From: Daphnia pulex
Lineage: Eukaryota > Arthropoda > Branchiopoda > Diplostraca > Daphniidae
Reading direction: 5' to 3'
Assembly (NCBI RefSeq): GCF_021134715.1
Contig: NC_060017.1
Location: 1-64,000 of the forward strand
Length of the DNA: 64,000 bases
Of this stretch, positions 11,226-23,725 are shown in pieces. The position numbers were made by a program, and so were the translations under genes. The first letter of the stretch is position 1. Each line of letters opens with the position of its first letter. The notes beneath the pieces are model-generated. The model did not search any database and was not told the DNA's origin. It worked only from the letters and a program-made list of their open reading frames with translations.

Positions 11226-12420
11226 CTGTCAGATCAGAAGCCCCTTAAAAGTTGGAGCACTAGACAATCAAACCAGATTACATAGAAAAGTGTCTATAAC
11301 GGCATCAATGACAAATATGTATGTGTATTGAATAGGAAACACATTTGCATGTGGAATGAAGAAGAATCATACCTCGAAGATGTCAAGAAGCATACAGTAA
11401 GTTTTCTATATACTTGTAGTTAACGGGCAAGCAATAATTCTTTTGCATTTAAAGTTTACAACAAATATTCACACTATCCACTCTTCCCCTGGGAAATCAT
11501 CCAGTGAAAGTTTGGAAGTTGGCTTAACCAAACGGAAGGATGTCAAGCCCAACTTACTAGAACAGGGTGAAACTGTTTCCAAATCCTACCTTGAAAGAGT
11601 TAAAGATCAAACAGTTCTGATACTGTTTACATCTAAAAACAAGGTATATCTTTATCAATTTCTAAGAAGCTTAATGCTATTTATATTCTGCATATAATCT
11701 AGGTCTATTATGTCCGTCTGACCGGTGATGGCTCACCAGATGGGAATCTTAATTTCTCTTTGATCAAAGGTGCCAACTGCAAAAATGTAGGAATGGCTGT
11801 GGTTAATGAAAATGCCAACATTGTCACCATTCTTGTACTATGTATGTTTCTTGTACATGGTGTATATGGTAAAAGAACATGTGATTAAATTATTAAATTT
11901 CATTGTTTTACAACAGGGTCTGATGGAGAATTGGTCCAATATTCTGAACAGGGAGCCATCATGGTGGCTTATAACCTAAGTGGGATTTGTCTTACAAGTC
12001 CTGTAGCAATGGTCATGTTGGATACGGTGCGGATGTGAGTGAAGAAGGAGCCGTGTTATTGCTGTTTGATTTGAAGTTTGGCATGAGTGTGTCCAATAGA
12101 AAATTAAAATTTTTCTGTGATCCACCTCACCTGTATTGCCTACCATTTATTGCTATGAGGAAGTCATGTCAGAGTTATGTAAACTAAATGTTTTGAATGT
12201 TTGCTGTGATAAACACGAAGATTCCTTGCCCTATTTAATAATGCAATATGTACATATTCGTTTTCACACAGAGTCTAAGCGATTTCGAAACATACATCTG
12301 TCTAGTGATCGAACGCAAATGAAAACTAACAAAAAATTGTCAAGAATACCAAAAAGTGCTGAAATTCAATGTGAAAAAGTCAAAGAAAAAGTAACAGCAA
12401 ATACAACGAATAAAACTTAA
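11226..12420 (+). pseudogene. NOL11: NOL11 (nucleolar protein 11) gene fragment, broken
   Basis: NOL11 is a nucleolar factor of the small-subunit processome needed for pre-18S rRNA processing. Exons 11226-11398 (begins LSDQKPLKSWSTRQ, close to the conserved SDQKPLGSW of vertebrate NOL11), about 11455-11641, 11703-11839 and from 11918 keep GT-AG introns, so this is not a processed copy. Lesions: a TAG at 11283-11285 just after NQIT, a stop/frameshift near 12034 (the match continues as SEEGAVLLLFDLKF in another frame) and a further shift near 12140 (continuing as YCYEEVMSELCKL). The N-terminal exon is not convincing and the C-terminal half of the family (NOL11 is about 700 aa) is absent. Homologous repeats flank both sides. 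Sequencing errors could explain some breaks, but not the missing half. Confidence 0.72.
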
Positions 12421-12639
12421 AGTTTGATATTTATTTCATTTCATGAAAAAAGGAAAAATATTTATAAATCATCAACTATTTGCATTATGGTATAATTTGT
12501 AGTATAATTTAAGTGTAACTTTACATTTGAGTTTTGTTGCTTTACAGACAGCATGTTGTAATCTTATTTCACGGACTCGCGGGGAAATTTCAGTTTAGTT
12601 CTTGGAAAAATCCGCAAGGTGTCACCCTTTTTAAAGGCG

Positions 12640-12715
12640 GCGGCTCGGACATAGCCTTATGGAGAATTTCCACAGCGCGACGTCACCATCTACCTCTATC
12701 ACTCTGTCTCTGGTG
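12640..12715 (+). repeat. Repeat family copy A2
   Basis: The stretch from CTCGGACATAGCCTTATGG through the CTCTATCACTCTG block is the reverse complement of about 10870-10955, nearly 90% by eye over roughly 60 bp. It lies in the opposite orientation to copy B, on the other side of the NOL11 fragment. Confidence 0.55.
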
Positions 12716-13185
12716 ACGCCAGTTGCCAACTCGCCTTCACGGCTTCACCCCTCCACCCCTCCATCACTTTGCTAGAACTCTGGCCGGGGCAACAGCCCAA
12801 TTTCCCGGCCATGTGTTTACAGCAGCCCTCACCATTACATTACAGGACACACAGCGTGCACACAGTACCATCGTACCTATCGAAGAATAAAGTGTCATGG
12901 CTGCCTAAATTAAAAAAAACCTTAATAATTCTTTCTTCTGCAACGTGTTGTTTCTAGGTAAATTACAAAATCAAAGTTTAAAATAATTTCTAAGAGTGAT
13001 TAAACTGGATTTGCTATTCACGAATTCGAAGAATTTTGAAACTACAGTGTCGTTAATAAAATTAATGAACGTGCGTCTCAGCCAATCCCCCCCCACACAC
13101 ACACACACTCTCTAAAATGACGTGTCGAGCTGTCGGCTAGAATGATTCAATATCCTTAAACTTATTTCTAGGATATTCCGCTGTT
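12716..13185. other. Intergenic DNA and probable RER1 5' region
   Basis: No gene is recognised. A short CA run lies near 13090-13106. A splice-acceptor-like TTATTTCTAG ends at 13171, 14 bp before the RER1 start, so a 5' untranslated exon probably lies somewhere upstream. Confidence 0.45.
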
Positions 13186-14116
13186 ATGATGATCCCTGAC
13201 CAAGGAGCTGATTCAAGGCAAAGTCCTAATCTATTAATGCAGTTCTTTAAGAGGCTGGGACAAGTAATAAATTGTTTTACATTCTTATACTTTTTATTTT
13301 GGGTTGGTATTTAAATTACAAATAACTTTCAATTATTGCATTGAAGGCACTGTCTAGTTAACACAAGATGTAGATAAAAGGTTATGTAATATGAAAAATT
13401 GTAATTTTTAGTCCTATCAGTCTCTTTTGGATAAGTCGACTCCTCATCCAATGTCAAGATGGATCTTCACTTTTCTATTGATAACACTATTTTTGGCAAG
13501 AGTTTTTTTCAGCAAGGTAAGTGAGAAAACCCTTCTTTGAACCCTTCTTTAAATCCATAACTGATGAATTTTCTCTTTTGTGTATAGGGATGGTATATAG
13601 TCACCTATGCATTGGGCATTTACCATTTGAATCTATTCATTGCATTTCTCTCTCCTAAAATTGATCCTGCTATGTCTGATTTTGAAGGTAATTTGTTTTC
13701 CTAAAAGAAAAATATCATTTTTATTGAACTTGTTTGTTTAGAGTCAGAAGATGGTCCTGAATTGCCAACAAAAGTTAATGAAGAATTTCGGCCATTTATC
13801 AGACGACTACCAGAATTTAAGTTTTGGTATTCAGTCTCAAAATCAACTGTTATTGCTGTGTTTTGCACTTTCTTTGAAGTGTTTAATGTCCCTGTATTTT
13901 GGCCTATACTTGTGATGTACTTCATCACACTTTTCTGCCTCACTATGAAACGCCAGATAAAGGTGATTTCTCATACATAATTATAGAATATGTCAACTAA
14001 TATCATCTCTTTTTCAGCATATGATTAAATACCGTTACATACCATTCACCCACGGAAAACCCAAGTATCAGGTAGATAACAACAAAGGGTTTTCGGGAAA
14101 TATCCCTAAAAAATAG
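13186..14116 (+). CDS. RER1: RER1, ER retention/retrieval receptor
   Basis: RER1 is a Golgi four-pass membrane protein that returns escaped ER membrane proteins and unassembled subunits via COPI vesicles. Five coding exons join in phase: 13186-13263, 13412-13516, 13588-13687, 13742-13962, 14018-14116, giving about 200 aa, the normal family length. Conserved segments seen include [74 protein letters not shown] and FTHGKPKY; hydrophobic segments fall in the expected places. The start is the first of two adjacent ATGs (13186, 13189). The frame has no lesion. Confidence 0.96.
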
Positions 14117-14959
14117 AAGAACCTGCTATCATCTAAATTGATGAGTGAATGTTTGTCAAAAATTCTGTACTGAAAATAGAGTAATATTGTTTTTCTTTGT
14201 TTTTTTTTTGTTATGGATTTCCAAAATCTTATGATAAAATCGAGCAGAATTCTTGTTTCGTGTTGCATCTTGTTTTTTTTTTTGTTTTTTCTTTGTTTGT
14301 TTGTTTTTCAACAATTGAGATCTGGCTGTTAGCTTTCTGCTGAGAGAGGCTGTTTTCATTCTGCTGAACTTCTTAGGGTGTGGACGAAAACTAAACTTGC
14401 TTCAAATTCTACTTGCTTTAAGGAAAGTTAATACGTGTTTGGAATTGAAATGTCTTCTTCTGCAAGAAAAACGGCTCAGATAGGTTTATTTCTTCCTTTC
14501 TTTTCCAGTAAACGTCCACCCGATATGCCTTAAACAGACAAAATATATGAGTTTCATAAGAAGAATATGAAATAAACAAAGGTCAAATGTTTTATCTGCA
14601 TAACGAAGGTAGGGAGTTAACCACAATTTTTTCCCCATTTTAAAAATGATTGCATATCATCAAATAATTATTTAAATTCAACTGACTAGTATTAAGTATT
14701 AATCAGAGCTATAGAGTATAAACTGGTATAGCCATAGCCCTGGTATTAACTATTCAAATTCAATAGTTCACTTGAGGCTCCATTTTCGGCAACCCTGCCA
14801 CCAGAGTTAAAAATGATAGATTCGTCCTCGGATTCTTTTTTTTAAGCGGAAAGTAAAGAATAAGTAAATTTTAAAATGCTGCCGCCACCAGAAATAGGCA
14901 AAAAGCCTATTTTACAAACTAGCAGGTAATTCGTAAGTGTGCTATTTGTGGTATATGCC
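14117..14959. other. RER1 3' region and AT-rich intergenic DNA
   Basis: Contains T-rich runs at 14205-14305. No gene or repeat boundary is recognised. Confidence 0.55.
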
Positions 14960-15593
14960 CAATGGAGTAGTTGGACATCCTGCGTTGCGCATTCTCCGCA
15001 AATTCGAAAATCTCATTTGTGTCCAACTTGATCTGTGTCGCCTACAGCGTCTTATGGAAAAACCAACTTCTTCCCGTTAAAAAAGTTGTTTTCTTACCTA
15101 TAACTTTGATTTCCCCCCTTTTCTTCCTAACAGTGAATACTTCATTCATTTCTCTATTATATAATTTTTATTTCTATCCCCAATTCCATCTGGTTAATTT
15201 TTAATCAATTTTTGTTTGTGACTGGTTTTTTTGTTGTGTCCTGTAGCAGAAGAATTTCGCTCGTAGCGTGGTCGATTCTGTCTAGAAACGTCTAGAAACG
15301 TCTGCTACAGGAGACGAACAAAAAAACCAGTCACAAACAAAAATTGATTAAAAATTAACCAGATTGAATTGGGGATAGAAATAAAAATTAGATAATAGAG
15401 AAATGAATAAAGTATTAACTGTTAGGAAGAAAAGGGGGGAAAATCAGAGTCATAGATAAGAAAACAAATTTATTACCGAGGAGAAGTTGGTTTTCCCATA
15501 AGACGCTGTAGGCGACACAGACCGAGTTGGACACAAATGAGATTTTCGCATTTGCGGAGAATACACAACGCAGGATGTCCAACTACTCCATTG
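14960..15593. repeat. 634-bp foldback element (long near-perfect hairpin)
   Basis: The left arm (14960 to about 15250) and right arm (about 15300-15593) are reverse complements over about 290 bp with few mismatches, from CAATGGAGTAGTTGGACATC at the left edge to its complement at the right edge. Pairing continues inward to TCCTGTAGCAGA and TCTGCTACAGGA, leaving a loop of about 50 bp with the direct repeat CGTCTAGAAA twice. No transposase is encoded. No target duplication is evident at the edges (only CCC on both sides). Confidence 0.85.
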
Positions 15594-16832
15594 CCCATTA
15601 AGAAGACATCAGAAAAGTTGGCCCAACCCAATTCAAAACAAGGGAAAAAGAAAACAAATTTTTATCTATTTGATTTTCGCTTTATTTTCCGCGCTTAAAT
15701 CAACGATAAATGTTGTTCTTGACTTTGACGCAGAAATTAAAGAACAAAGTACAAAATCGTGCACCTCCGAACAATTGCAACAACTACGGTAAGGCGTCTG
15801 GTTAATAAGAAACGACCCCTGAGAAATCATCTCGCCACTTCTGGACCTTCTCTGGTGTCTGGTGGTCAAAGACCAACAATTACTACATGTTTAAATGTTT
15901 ATAGATTTTTACAAGTCCTTTTCCTCATTTAAATAAAAATCAAAAACCAGAATTTTGATGCCCTTTATTGGGAGATAGCTAAATAAATAAATTAAGTTCT
16001 TAGTTTCTTACGTTAATACTTCTTTAAAAAGGTTTCTAAAACGCAAAGTACGAGACGCATTAAAAAAAAAATACGCGAGCATTTTCAAAGAAATACAAAA
16101 GAAAGCTCCACTGCTCCAGTGTAGCTGGACTTAAGTCAGCTTGAAATTTGAGTTGAAATCAGAAGAGGCTAGAAATCTAGATTGAATCAAATACTATAAA
16201 CGTGTAGGCCTATTTGTGCATTAGCCTACTGCTGGAATTATCCGTGACCAAAGCTGCGCACGCTCCCACTGAATCCGTCACCATATCCTTAGTGCATTAT
16301 CGATTTCTGGAAGAGTCGGACACTGCGCGTGAGTGCCCCAAGATATGTGAATTCGTCTCTTTGACAACCTAGCCCTGAACGCATGCGTTCAAAAGTAGCC
16401 TAGTCTTCTGCCATGTCACCCCCTGCAAAGACAGCGTTTGCACCCCTGCTATACACGAGTTGAATTATTGCAGTGCTTCGCCTTTCAAGTTCTCGGATGA
16501 TGTGAAACGTTTCTCGTTTTCCTCATCCAAAACAGTAAGTTGGCTCTTTTTATTTTCATTTCTGGATCGTTTTTGTTTTGTTTTTTTTTCCTTTTCAAGC
16601 AACGAATGAACGAATCATTGTTCGAAATTTAGAGAAAAGCACGCGAAAGCACGAGTCGGAACATTTTCGGGTTGTTCGTTCGATATTCTCGTGCAAAGGA
16701 GAAAAGAGGGCTACGATCGATATGCGCGAGCTTCTCTTTGCTCCGACATCAGTAATGATTTGATAGCTACGTTCTCAACATTTGCAGAATCATTCAGCCG
16801 CTAAAAATTGTGAAGGTTCCTTGTAGAAGATC
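15594..16832. other. Intergenic DNA and probable 5' leader of the Cdk5 activator
   Basis: No other gene is recognised. A donor-like ACA|GTAAGT at 16534/16535 and an acceptor-like TTTGCAG ending at 16787 suggest a 5' untranslated intron just upstream of the ATG at 16833. The minus-strand frame at 15666-15869 has no domain. Confidence 0.4.
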
Positions 16833-18023
16833 ATGGGAACGGTCATGAGTTTTAATCCTCGTGAAACCCGATCGTCGGTCGGCACGACGTCAGACACTCA
16901 AAATCATCTTCGTCACAGCAAAGACGCCATTTTGCAATCAACCACCAGTCAAATGGATCACGCCATCAATAAATCTCTTGTCGCAATCATCCGCGATGAA
17001 AACGACATTCGAGACGGGCAGCTCGAACGCAATTTTCGTAAGTCGTCCATGTTTATCAATTCGCTCAGTTGGAAGCGACTTTCCAACCCGGCTTCTCAGA
17101 AAAAAAAGATGGAGGTTCACAACGCCACAATCTCGAATCGTGTCTCCGTTTTGCGAACACCATTAGACAACGTCCACTCCATGCTAGATAACAATAAAAA
17201 CATTCAAAAATCGTATTACACGTTGAAAGCTAACGACTACTTTGAACCGACATTTCAAACGAAAACAACTATTCGTCCACCCTTGACGCTGTCGGTAACG
17301 CCATTCGAGTCGAAGAGTTCGTGCAATCACAACCGGAAAACAGACAAAAATTACGTGACTCAAGATCAACTGGAGCAAAAAACACAAAAATCCACCAACG
17401 CTAACGCCAACAGGAATAATAATAACCGAGCGGTCGCTCACAGCAAGCCCAGCGTCAACAAGACTAAGAAAACGGTGGTTCAAGCATCGACTTCCGAACT
17501 TCTTCGCTGTTTTGGAGTTTTTCTGTTCCGTCGGTGTCACCGACTGAAAGATTTTCAAGCCGCAGATGCCGTGATGTGGCTCAGAATGGTGGATCGCAGT
17601 CTCTTGTTGCAAGGCTGGCAGGTAAAAATAAAAATTTAGAGAGATTTTTCACAGATTCAAGGACAGAATAACAGTTTACAAATTACACATTTTCAGGATA
17701 TTGGCTTTGTTAACCCTTCGAACGTCGTGTTCGTCTACCTGATTGTTAAACAAATAGTGACCGAGAATGTCGAATCGGAGCAGGAACTGCAGTCTATCGT
17801 CCTCACGTGTTTGTACTTGTCCTACTCGTACATGGGCAATGAAATTTCGTATCCCCTGAAACCGTTTCTTGTCGATTCTGATCGGAGCCGCTTCTGGAGC
17901 CGTTGCCTCTTCATTATAGATCGACTTTCAAGTGACATGTTGCGACTCAACTCAGAACCAGCATTTTTTACCGAAGTCTTTAGCGAGCTGAAATCTTATG
18001 GCACTACTCCATTCCAGTCCTAA
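16833..18023 (+). CDS. Cdk5alpha: Cdk5 regulatory subunit p35 (Cdk5 activator)
   Basis: Binds and activates Cdk5 in neurons. Two exons, 16833-17621 and 17697-18023, join in phase to 371 codons including the stop. The N-terminus MGTVMSF matches the p35 MGTVLSL start, with Gly2 as the myristoylation site that holds p35 at membranes. The basic and Ser/Asn-rich middle (about residues 60-220) is poorly conserved, as usual. The C-terminal cyclin-like Cdk5-binding domain is strongly conserved: [55 protein letters not shown] and [10 protein letters not shown]. The single intron falls right after LLLQGWQ. The start is supported by the myristoylation context. Confidence 0.96.
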
Positions 18024-19371
18024 ACACGGGATATCCATTACTCTTATTGATCTCACCTGTGAGTTTGTGATGTTTTCATTTGGACGTCGGGATCCACTTT
18101 CGTGTCCGTGTCCACTGTCGACTGTTTCATTGTAATCATCATCACATCATGATTACCCGCTTGTTTGTAAATGGAAAGATGACTCTGTCTGAACGTGTGA
18201 TTCGCTGCAGTTAATTTGTTTCATACTAGGTTAATATTTACTTCAATATTGTTCTTTCCATGTTCATATTTGCAGTACACAATAACTAAATAGCTGCAGA
18301 TAAATTGACAGCTATAGCTAGGATCAGTTTGATTGCTGGATTGTGAATATTCTACAACTCTATACGATTCTAGAGAACAATTATGTAACATTGCGTATCA
18401 AACTGATTTTAGCGTCTAATTTAAGTTCCCATTGGTTTATAAACAGGAATCCTTTTGACCGATGCGTCGCAATCTCTTTGATCTCTATACTTGGCGATAT
18501 AGTCTAACAAACAACTTGTTTCTTTACATTATTGCAACTGTTTATTGTTTTCAACAAACTGTGTAATGGTTACTGGTCGCCAAGTTTAAAAATTTGTATA
18601 ATAGTTTGATTGGTTGAAGGACTTTGTTCTTGAAGCATCTCCTTTATGCATAATTAATTGTCATACAGTATAAACGTGTAACCATTGAACGTGTAGACTT
18701 AACGCAAGACATTTAATTTAACTTGAATTTAACCTTTGATGATTCTACAAAATATTCGAATCAATTCACCCAATGAACATTCGACCCGTCAGAATTTTCG
18801 CAATGGTTTTTCTTGTAATACAGACAACTATGTACTACATTTCCGCAAAAAATACATCTTACTTTAAGTTCGACGCACCTGAAACCACTTAATTTCACAA
18901 TCCTCCCGCTGACAAACTCCATAAACTGAGAATCACTGTTTTTTGTTTTTTTTCAAATAAGTTTAATGTATCAACAAGTTAATTTCGTTTTTCTATTTAG
19001 AATGTTCATTGCATTTTCATGTCACAAGCCGTACAATAGCAATACCACTAGTTTTTAATTGGTTAAAACATGCTTGCAAGGTTAAACAAAAGAAAATGGT
19101 ACTCTCTTCTTCTACAGACAATCAGCAACTAAGATCTGCTTCAACCGATTCAATTAAGCAACACACTCTCTAGCACACGGTAAATGACGTAAAGAGCACT
19201 GGCGAATTAAATTAAATGCGTCGACATGGGATAATTCGACAATACAGATTTCCTCGCACACAATCAATATGGGGAAGCGTAGCCCCGAGCAACGGCGTTG
19301 TTTTAATTCCATCTCCAGCGGAAATAAATAACGAGTATAAGGCTAGGTAATAAGATGTAGAAAAAATGAAT
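18024..19371. other. Cdk5 activator 3' region and intergenic DNA
   Basis: AT-rich, with no gene recognised. The two flanking genes converge here, so both 3' untranslated regions probably lie in this stretch. Confidence 0.5.
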
Positions 19372-22047
19372 TTAAATTTCTTTCAAAAGAGCTGATTTTG
19401 CGGTTTTCAGTTTATCTAGTCGTCGCTGTAAATGGTTGTGTGATGTTTCAAGTTCTTCCATTTTGGTCTGAGTTTCTCTTAACTGAAAAATAGATTTAAA
19501 AAAATATATTATTCAATTTAGTATTATATAGATTGCACGTTGGTACGATTTCCTATAACATTCAGTTGATTGGGTCAGCAAACAGCATTCTCTTTCCCTT
19601 TATCAATCAACCATACACTAAAATTTGCAATAGGACATAAAATTGGATCCATACCGGTCTACTAATAGTTAAAAACTACTAATGTCCAGTATTCAAACAA
19701 GTGCGATGCAACCTCCAACTTGGTGCTGAATGCAGCGTTAAAAGTTAGTGCAATGTTTTCTTTCATTGTGGTACTAGTTCGGTAATAGTGATAGGTTAAG
19801 TCTCAAAATACGTTCATTCCCATGCGAGCGTCCCCCTTCATCAGATCCCACCTTGAACGTAATCCTACATCGTGACAGTCCATATTTTCTTAAAATGGGC
19901 AATGAAACTATTCACGGTTGAGCGAAAGTAGGTTTATCGCCCATGTTTCAGCTTATCATACTGGCGCTGCAGCGTACGACGCGCCGTATCCGTTTCATCA
20001 AGGAGCTGTTTGACCTCTCGTAGCTAAGATCAGCGATGCAGGCTGAGGTAATCGGCCACAAAAAACAGGGAAAATATTAATGATACACCTTACCTCTCTT
20101 TGAAGTTTACGTTTTTCCACTTTTAGTTCATCTTCAGATTTTTCTAACGTTTCAGCGGTCACTCTAAAGCGAGTAACTTGTGTCTCCAGCCGAGCAACCT
20201 TTGAATTTACCAAGAATTTACCAAGAATCATAAATAGAAAAGGGAAATGAATCAATAGAGAACATACCGTTGCTTGAAGAGTTGCGATTTCTTGATCTGC
20301 TTTCTGAAGCTTTATTTTGTAGTCATTAACCTGTTTGGCAACTGCTTCCTCTGTGTACATAGAACAATAAAAACAAAACATTTAATGTAATCTCACGTTA
20401 CAGTTAGGTTAATTGAAAATTCTAGCAAACAATTAACTCACTCTGCCATTCTGAAAGATCGCCGATTGGACCGTTAGGTAATCCAGGAGCGCTAGAAATC
20501 GGCCTATCTCGATACATGGATTTTGTGCGTTCCTCTTCTAAATCCAGTTTAACACGCCTCAGCTGATCACATAACTCGTTTTTCTCTTCAGTCAATCTCC
20601 GTATCCGTACATCTAAACAAACATTAATTCACATGTTTAATTATATAACCAAGTATACCTATATCGATAAACCATAATGTGTGCACGTTTTTCAGATTAA
20701 TAAAGTATTTTATGCTTTTATTTTGTTATTTGAAGTTTAGGATAGATAACATTGTGTGCAGCACAAGTCTTCCTGGAAACAACAGCTATCTTTCTTTATA
20801 TATACATATTTTATATTTTAATTATATATTTTAATTATATACATAAATAAAATTAAAAGAAATAATAATAATAATAATCATAATAATAAGAACAATTACC
20901 GAGTGATCCATCACCCGCCTTTTCCAATAAAGAAGCTACATCAGTGGAAACTAAGACTTTCTTTGGAGTCTTTCGTACAGCAGTGGTCGTATTTTCATCA
21001 CTATCCTCATCTTCACCGACAATGACTAATCCATGTTCCTAAAAACACAACCAGAATCAAACTAAAATACTTTAAGCACACATTTTGGTAGGACAAACCT
21101 GAATCATTTTATCACGTTCCTCAAGAATATAGCGGTTGTAATTAAGCTCTTGCTGAATTCTCATCATTTCCCTCTTCGAATCTTCACATTCGCGATGCTT
21201 GTCTTTGTGTTCTTTCTACACATCACAATAAGGATATTATTAACTGTGGTAATAATAACGTATAAGTATGTAAACAGCAATAATAATATTACCTGAAGGA
21301 GTGCATAAGCTTCATCCATATCTTCTATTTTGTCTTTGAATAGCTCCACCTGATACATCAATGAAGCTTTTTCATTATCAGATTGGGCATTCTGAACCAT
21401 TGCTTTTCGGAACTTTTCTTCCAATTCCTTGAGTTCTTGCTATAATTTAAAAAATATACAAATTATAAACTTGGTATTAGGTATAGAGAAATTGGTTGTC
21501 TTTCATAAGAAACTAGTAGAAGGTACCCTAAGATCTCGTAATGTCATTGACTGGCCAGGATTTTCATCAGTTGAGTCTTCTGAACCACGGCGACTGGATT
21601 GAAAGCTACCAGTACTTCCAAGTATTGGTCTGTTATTCCCTGCTAGAGGTACACCAGTGCTAACAGTTCTACTAACTGGTATCTTTGGGTTTATATCTAA
21701 TTAATGAAATGGTATATGATGTTCAAACTTCAAGGGAAACAAGTTAACCAAAAGTCATACCCATGCTACTGTCTGCAGTAAACTGGCGATCAGCATTTTC
21801 TTCCATTTCTTTCTGCTGCTTTTCAAGTTCTCTCATACGAATGTCACGTGCTTCAGCTCTGGCCAGTCGTCTTGCAACAAGCCTAGACTCTGCCTATAAG
21901 ATTTCAATTTAGATTGTTTCACCTTTATAATGTTTTAATTAGTTATGTAAAAACCTCTTTAGCAATCTGATCCAGAGCCTGTTCTTCTGCAGAATAATGA
22001 TTTCCTGCCACACGTTTTCTACTACCAATATTACCAACACTATCCAT
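19372..22047 (-). CDS. LRRFIP: Leucine-rich repeat flightless-interacting protein (LRRFIP), two alternative last exons
   Basis: LRRFIP1/2 proteins are coiled-coil partners of the Flightless-I LRR domain, linked to TLR and Wnt signalling. Coding exons in transcript order: 22047-21955, 21893-21761, 21696-21527, 21439-21293, 21215-21099, 21038-20900, 20612-20442, 20350-20268, 20198-20094, then either 20023-19934 or 19482-19372. All phases agree. The family N-terminus is clear ([37 protein letters not shown]). The long middle and C-terminal parts are heptad-rich coiled coil ([30 protein letters not shown]). The ends differ: [15 protein letters not shown]...KLKHGR or [20 protein letters not shown]...ALLKEI. 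Products are about 414 and 422 aa. The distal ending resembles the vertebrate tail. Confidence 0.92.
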
Positions 22048-23725
22048 TTTGATTTTGAATGTTTACAGACAGATAGAATTTAGTTGAACTTATTGTTTAG
22101 AAATAGGCAACCAGGTGAGCATTGCTATATTTCCAAGACCTGTAAATGTAATCAAAAGAATATTATAAGCAACAGATGATAAATCACAAAAATTGTAATC
22201 AAACAGTTAATAATCTGTTTCTATTTTAATAGAAATGTAAAAGATGTTTATACTATTAACTGGTTTCAGAATAAATTGTTTGCAGCTAAAGTACTTTGCT
22301 TTACAATGTTGTTAATAGTTATCTATCTTGGTCTATCTTCTAATAACTTTTCCAAATGTGCAGTATGCCACTGTTGTATCAGTTGTATCATGCTTGAGAT
22401 TTGATTCATTATAATGTGCATTACAGATTTTCATGAATTAATGAGAAATTCGATAGTTACCCGAATAAATGTTTATAAAGTGCCGTCAATATTTTGTTCT
22501 CAATTTTGTTCTCAATAATAATATTTGACAAGAGTCACAAACGGAATTGGGCGTTGATATGATGATATTACTACTAAGGCTATTCACATACACAGCGACA
22601 TGGTAGATGGAGCCATCTCACATTCTCACCCTCCCTAAACGGAGAATGCTGCTGAGAGCGCCTACTTTTAACTGGTTGCAGGTTGCTTCATGAAGTTGGC
22701 CATATGTTCACCTGGTAAATGTTTCAGCTTTTCAGCTCCTCAAAGAACGACGTAAAAGAGATAATGTAAAAATTTCAATCCCAATTATCTACGTCTTTAA
22801 AAATGAAACAAAAAACAAAAAAACAGAAAGTTCTTAGAGGTAAAAATGCGATGTGATTATTATGTCCATATTACACAGTTGAAGAATATGAGCGCATCGA
22901 GCGAAAGTTAATCATTAGCGGCCTGCGCTGTTGGTAGCGCTTGTGCTATTGCGAAATATTTAACCTAATTATTTTCGCGTAGATAGCCAGTAGATAGCCG
23001 CCTGTATCGGCGGACGATGGGCGGCGTTCAGCGATAAAAAAGCGGACGGACCCGCCGTAAGAGCTAAAATAACGGATCGCTACTCGTCCAACTAGTCGCC
23101 GCAATCGTTTTTCTTATGTCGCTAAAAAGTGGTACTAACGGATTGCCATAGGATTAGGCCATTTGGGGTATGACATGGCCAAAAAATAATTATGTCGGAA
23201 AAAGTCCGATTTTTCGGCGAAATTTAACCATTTTAACCATTTTAAAAATTAACGGTTAACCGTGGTTAACCCCCAAAAAATAAATCTTAAATGGTTTAAC
23301 CGGTTAAGAACGGTTAAACGCACACCTCTGGTTTGATAACTCTGCTTATGATAACTATTAGCTATTAGTTAAAAAAAGAGAAGAAGGCAATAATAGTAAG
23401 CTAAAACGGAATCAGGACACCATAAGTTTTTTTTTTTTTCTATTAACATTTAAAAACAGGTTGGTCCTAGTTAGAAAGTAGAAACTGCGGTAAATTCCCG
23501 CGGGTTAAATCAGGACAAGAGAAATCATACGTTTTAAACTGGTATAATAGATACGTTGTATATTTGCACAAAATAAAGGTTGTACCTGTTTTTGTTTTTT
23601 TTTTTAAGTAAGGATATAATACTTTCACAGCTCTGGCAGAGTCATCAAACAAGTTAGATGACTCTGGCTCTGCTGGGGAAAGTTTTAACTATTAACTTGG
23701 CATCAGCAAACTCCTTCCGAAACAC
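22048..23725. other. LRRFIP upstream region and intergenic DNA
   Basis: Presumed LRRFIP promoter side; no gene is recognised. A TTAACGG-rich stretch lies at 23220-23328 (separate entry). The last nine bases, 23717-23725, are the left target duplication of the element that follows. Confidence 0.5.
23220..23328. repeat. Possible hAT-type transposon end
   Basis: Ends with GTTAAACGCACACCTCTG, whose complement, CAGAGGTGTGCG, has the CAGNGGTG-like form common at hAT ends, preceded by GGTTAAC/TTAACGG subterminal motifs. No matching left end or 8-bp duplication was found, so it may be a lone end or a coincidence. Confidence 0.3.

Noticed and set aside
15666-15869. 67-codon minus-strand frame upstream of the Cdk5 activator
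   Set aside because: No domain, no splice context, low coding character.
20868-20892. AAT-run considered as a CRISPR-like or functional repeat
   Set aside because: Simple microsatellite inside an LRRFIP intron; no spacer structure, and CRISPR arrays are not expected in animal DNA.
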